Assembly: GCA_045605385.1 (NCBI GenBank)
Contig: JAZUPW010000017.1
Span: forward strand, 62,001-126,000
Direction of reading: 5' to 3'
Length of the DNA: 64,000 nt
Origin: SIG607 sp045605385
GTDB taxonomy: Bacteria > Bacillota > Clostridia > Oscillospirales > Acutalibacteraceae
The position numbers and the translations under genes are program-made. A model generated the notes under the pieces. It ran no database searches. It saw nothing but the letters and a program-made list of their open reading frames with translations, and had not been told where the DNA came from. Position 1 is the first letter of the stretch. Each line of letters opens with the position of its first letter. Shown piece after piece: positions 61,245 through 64,000 of this stretch.

Positions 61245-61272
61245 GTCATTGTAAGCAGGTGCTTACAATGAC
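61245..61272 (-). terminator. Hairpin between frr and uppS
   Basis: A 12-bp stem (GTCATTGTAAGC / GCTTACAATGAC) with loop ACCT and a short T run on the minus strand. It may be a partial terminator or an mRNA-processing site within the cluster. Confidence 0.6.
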
Positions 61273-61302
61273 GCCTTTTGACTCTGAGTATACAGATAAT
61301 AT

Positions 61303-61857
61303 TTACAGTTCAATAACTTCTTTTTCTTTCGCAGCGGCTAAAGCATCTATTTCTTTGCAGAACTTATCTGTAAGATTCTGAATCTTCTTTTCACCGTTCT
61401 TTTCGTCATCTTCTGTAATTTCGTTATTTTTCTTTAAACCTTTTAATTTTTCAAGAGCATCTCTGCGGATATTACGAACCGCAACCTTAGCATCCTCGCC
61501 CATTTTCTTAACGTCTTTAACAATTTCTTTTCTGCGTTCTTCGGTTAACGGCGGGAAGTTAAGTCTAATAGCAACACCGTCGTTCTGAGGATTAATACCG
61601 ATATCAGAAACAAGAATTGCTCTTTCAATATCTTTTAAAGTGGTAGCATCCCAAGGCTTTATCATTAGAATTCTGGGTTCGGGCATAGAAACAGCCGCCA
61701 TCTGCTGAACAGGTGTAGGTACTCCGTAATAATCCACGTTTACGCGGTCAAGTATGGAAGCATTTGCTCTGCCAACACGTACCGCTTTATAATCTCTGTC
61801 AAGCGCGTCAAGAGATTTATCCATTCTTTCTTCTGTTGATTTAATTAAAGCATCCAT
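61303..61857 (-). CDS. frr: Ribosome recycling factor
   Basis: A 184-residue factor that splits the post-termination ribosome with EF-G. It shows the family pattern DYKAVRVGRANASILDRVNVDYYG, PEPRILMIKPWD and GINPQNDGVAIRLNFPPLTEERR. The length is normal. AGGAGG precedes the ATG. It follows pyrH by 21 nt. Confidence 0.97.
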   Translation of the reverse strand: MDALIKSTEERMDKSLDALDRDYKAVRVGRANASILDRVNVDYYGVPTPVQQMAAVSMPEPRILMIKPWDATTLKDIERAILVSDIGINPQNDGVAIRLNFPPLTEERRKEIVKDVKKMGEDAKVAVRNIRRDALEKLKGLKKNNEITEDDEKNGEKKIQNLTDKFCKEIDALAAAKEKEVIEL

Positions 61858-61878
61858 TAAAATATCCTCCTGAAAAAA

Positions 61879-62583
61879 TTATTTAACAACTGTGCCTATG
61901 TTTTCACCAACAACGGCACGAACTATATTTGCGGGGTCGTTTAAATTGAATACCTGAATAGCAATACCGTTATCCATACAAAGCGAAGCAGCAGTGCTGT
62001 CCATAACGTGAAGTTCTTTTTGTAAAACGTCAAGATGTGAAAGGGTATCAAACTTCTTAGCATCGGGATTCTTTTTGGGGTCGCTATCATAAACGCCGTC
62101 TACGTTTGTAGCCTTAAAGATAACGTCGGCATCTATTTCTGCGGCTCTTAAAGCTGCTGCTGTATCGGTAGAAAAGAAGGGGTTACCTGTTCCGCAGCCA
62201 AAAACGACAACTCTACCTTTTTCAAGATGTCTAACCGCTTTATTACGAATATACGGTTCGGCTATTTGACGCATTTCTATAGCTGTTTGAACTCGAGAAA
62301 CAACGCCGACCTGTTCAAGACCGTCTGCCACAGCCAAAGCGTTAATTGTAGTTGCAAGCATACCCATGTGGTCTGCGCGTGTGCGGTCCATTTTACCGCT
62401 GCTTCTTCCGCGCCAGAAGTTACCTCCGCCTACAACAATAGCAACCTGAACGCCTAAATCCACACATTTTTTAATTTGTTCGCAAACTTCAACTACCTTT
62501 TCAAAATCAAGACCGCTTCCCTTTGCACCTGCAAGAGCTTCACCGCTTAGTTTTAAAAGTATTCTTTTATAAATAGGTTTCAT
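61879..62583 (-). CDS. pyrH: UMP kinase
   Basis: A 234-residue amino-acid-kinase-fold enzyme for UMP to UDP. Motifs are RILLKLSGEALAG, VAIVVGGGNFWRGR and TDTAAALRAAEIDAD. The ATG at 62583, 7 nt after GGGGAG, is chosen over a start five codons upstream. It is the first gene of the cluster here; the usual neighbours rpsB and tsf are not upstream. Confidence 0.95.
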   Translation of the reverse strand: MKPIYKRILLKLSGEALAGAKGSGLDFEKVVEVCEQIKKCVDLGVQVAIVVGGGNFWRGRSSGKMDRTRADHMGMLATTINALAVADGLEQVGVVSRVQTAIEMRQIAEPYIRNKAVRHLEKGRVVVFGCGTGNPFFSTDTAAALRAAEIDADVIFKATNVDGVYDSDPKKNPDAKKFDTLSHLDVLQKELHVMDSTAASLCMDNGIAIQVFNLNDPANIVRAVVGENIGTVVK

Positions 62584-62615
62584 AAAGGTACTCCCCACTA
62601 TTATTTATTTATTAT

Positions 62616-62644
62616 ATTTTACAATAATTCACGCCTAATGTCAA
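62616..62644 (-). promoter_or_regulatory. Promoter of the pyrH-frr-uppS-cdsA-dxr cluster
   Basis: TTGACA (62639-62644), 17 bp, TAAAAT (62616-62621), 32 nt upstream of pyrH. Confidence 0.82.
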
Positions 62645-62677
62645 ACAGATAATATATATTTATATAAAATATTTAAA

Positions 62678-62711
62678 AAGAAAGCCAATACGCTTGGTAT
62701 TGGCTTTCTCA
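62678..62711 (-). terminator. Terminator of the GH16 gene
   Basis: Stem GAAAGCCAATAC / GTATTGGCTTTC, followed by a T-rich stretch on the minus strand. Confidence 0.85.
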
Positions 62712-62717
62712 AATTGT

Positions 62718-64000
62718 TTAATAAATGTTTACAAACTCGGTATCTTGGGTTTGATAAAGTCTTACGTAGTCAATTGCGTAATCTGCATAACCGTTTTCCA
62801 AAACAAGTTTATCGGCATAAGAAGTATGCATCCAGTTATTCCAGCACAAATAATAATAATCGTGGAAATAACTCATACCGGGACGTTCGGTTGAAAAGTC
62901 ATCTTCTTCGGTAATATATACAGTGTAATAGCACTCTCCGTCAATATACAACTTCATATATTCGGATGTCCATTCAAAGCCATAAATATGATACTCATTC
63001 TTTAAGTTTTCATAATTTTCGAAAACGTAAGTACTACTGCCTTCGTGGTTACTTACGTCTATGCCGTCTTTGTACTGCGTTACAGAACCGGCGCCGCGTT
63101 CCCACTTATGCATTGTAAATTCGGTGGATTTAAATTTCCAAAACGTTTCAACAATATCTATTTCACCGAACTTTGTGTAGTTTTCGGGCAATAAATTAAA
63201 ATCGGATTGCATCCAGAAACTAAACCACATACCGTACTGATATGGCATTTTAGCTTTCATTTCAATATATCCGTACTTATACGACATCACATCTCTTGTG
63301 GTAATTGATTTAGCGGTAGTAAAGGTACCGTCACCGTCATCTAACAAACGAAGCACAAGATTTCCATCTTTTACAAAAATATTATCTTCGCTTGTAGAAA
63401 CTCTAAGAATATTACCGTCAGGTGTCATAGTGTCATATTTGGTTGTAACGCCTTCAAGCACACCGTTAGTGTTAAATTCCTGATTCCAAACAAGCTGACG
63501 TTCTACACCGTTAAGTGTATGTGTGCGTTTATCTTCCGGAACTTCGTTACCGTTAGCAAAGGAACCTTCATTATGATACCAATTATAATCGACAATATCC
63601 TTTACAGTATAATTAGTTATCGTGCTGTAGAAGGTGCAAATTTGCCCATTAATAGACACTTCAACGTAACCTTTTACATAAAGTCTCATACTCTGGTTAT
63701 ATGTTCCGTCTTCAGCAGCAAAATTTGTAACATAGGTTGAATACGTAAGGTTATCTATACCGTTAACGTTTTTAAAAGACCACACCTTTTCAAGGTCGGT
63801 AACGTTTATATCTATAATCTTATTGGTAGATTTTGCGGTTTCACGGGTTACTGCCGCATCTGCCAAACCGCCCACACCGCCGTTTGCTAAAATAAAACCA
63901 CGGGAACGGATAGTATAACTTTCGCCGTTTATAACCATTTCTTTTCCTGTAACAGTATTATAATTGAAATAATAACGAAGCGCCTGAGATTCATCTTCGG
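62718..64000 (-). CDS. GH16-family glycoside hydrolase (partial)
   Basis: The C-terminal 427 codons of a larger protein. The frame is open through the right window edge, so the start lies beyond it. The catalytic motif GEIDIVETF fits the beta-bulge (laminarinase-like) GH16 active site with two Glu and one Asp. It is flanked by YKYGYIEMKAKMPYQYGMWF and HIYGFEWTSEYMKLYIDG, as usual. The upstream 130 residues form a separate domain. It probably cleaves beta-1,3- or mixed-linkage glucans. A signal peptide cannot be checked here. Confidence 0.88.
   Translation of the reverse strand, partial: EDESQALRYYFNYNTVTGKEMVINGESYTIRSRGFILANGGVGGLADAAVTRETAKSTNKIIDINVTDLEKVWSFKNVNGIDNLTYSTYVTNFAAEDGTYNQSMRLYVKGYVEVSINGQICTFYSTITNYTVKDIVDYNWYHNEGSFANGNEVPEDKRTHTLNGVERQLVWNQEFNTNGVLEGVTTKYDTMTPDGNILRVSTSEDNIFVKDGNLVLRLLDDGDGTFTTAKSITTRDVMSYKYGYIEMKAKMPYQYGMWFSFWMQSDFNLLPENYTKFGEIDIVETFWKFKSTEFTMHKWERGAGSVTQYKDGIDVSNHEGSSTYVFENYENLKNEYHIYGFEWTSEYMKLYIDGECYYTVYITEEDDFSTERPGMSYFHDYYYLCWNNWMHTSYADKLVLENGYADYAIDYVRLYQTQDTEFVNIY

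Noticed and set aside
61245..61272. Strong terminator splitting the pyrH cluster
   Set aside because: The T run is short and the downstream genes have no evident promoter, so complete termination is unlikely. Kept only as a hairpin of uncertain role.

Overview
The window reads as chromosome of an AT-rich, spore-forming anaerobic Firmicute of class Clostridia, most likely an uncultured gut Oscillospirales/Ruminococcaceae-type organism. Supporting signs are an alpha/beta small acid-soluble spore protein, a PolC-type replicase, AGGAGG-type ribosome binding sites, feoAB iron uptake, ABC sugar importers with AraC regulators, and a lysine riboswitch. The order assignment is inference; no species is recognised.

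Layout. 1-2500: feoA-feoB with three copies of an iron-box-like palindrome. 2500-3400: a GtrA-like protein and a small membrane protein. 3460-10942: the most unusual region, seven single-gene units, all on the minus strand and stacked downstream of the 3' end of a tRNA-Leu(UAA). A typical unit carries, in order, a strong TTGNNN-N17-TATAAT promoter, a very short leader with an AAGGCGGTG-like ribosome binding site, one gene, a conserved 3' module, a hairpin terminator and a palindromic or simple-repeat array. One class of 3' module copies the end of a tRNA: it shares 19 of 28 ungapped positions with the adjacent tRNA-Leu 3' end. The sequence following the tRNA CCA is homologous to that following one of the modules. 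This looks like a gene-cassette array accreted at a tRNA gene; no recombinase lies in the window.

10942-14500: tRNA-Leu, a TtcA-like tRNA thiolase, a lysine-riboswitch-controlled NhaC-type transporter and a small C39/papain-like protein. 14524-25633: a carbohydrate ABC import operon with one very large binding protein, two pairs of permeases, an NHL/TPR/Yip1 membrane protein and a DUF5696-type lipoprotein, but no ATPase gene; a divergent AraC regulator (26462) probably controls it. 27366: ligA. 29407-32900: hom-lysC-asd, the common aspartate-family pathway. 33110-39758: galM, an AraC regulator, and a divergent amino-sugar operon (GlcNAc-type kinase, nanE, a glycosidase-like protein, an AAC(3)-family acetyltransferase). 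39931-45729: SASP, DUF378 protein, ComEC-like metallo-hydrolase, ftsK/spoIIIE, tepA, and a P-loop ATPase. 45820: RNase P RNA. 46252-49064: proB-proA-proC. 49104-52441: a DUF4838 protein and an M23 cell-wall peptidase with a WalR-like box in its promoter.

52577-62583: the conserved pyrH-frr-uppS-cdsA-dxr-rseP-ispG-polC cluster. Its polC lacks the 3'-5' exonuclease insert usual for PolC. The window ends inside a GH16 glucanase gene. Broad theme: housekeeping clusters (isoprenoid/lipid, replication, proline and aspartate-family synthesis) interleaved with glycan-use operons and one hypervariable cassette region.
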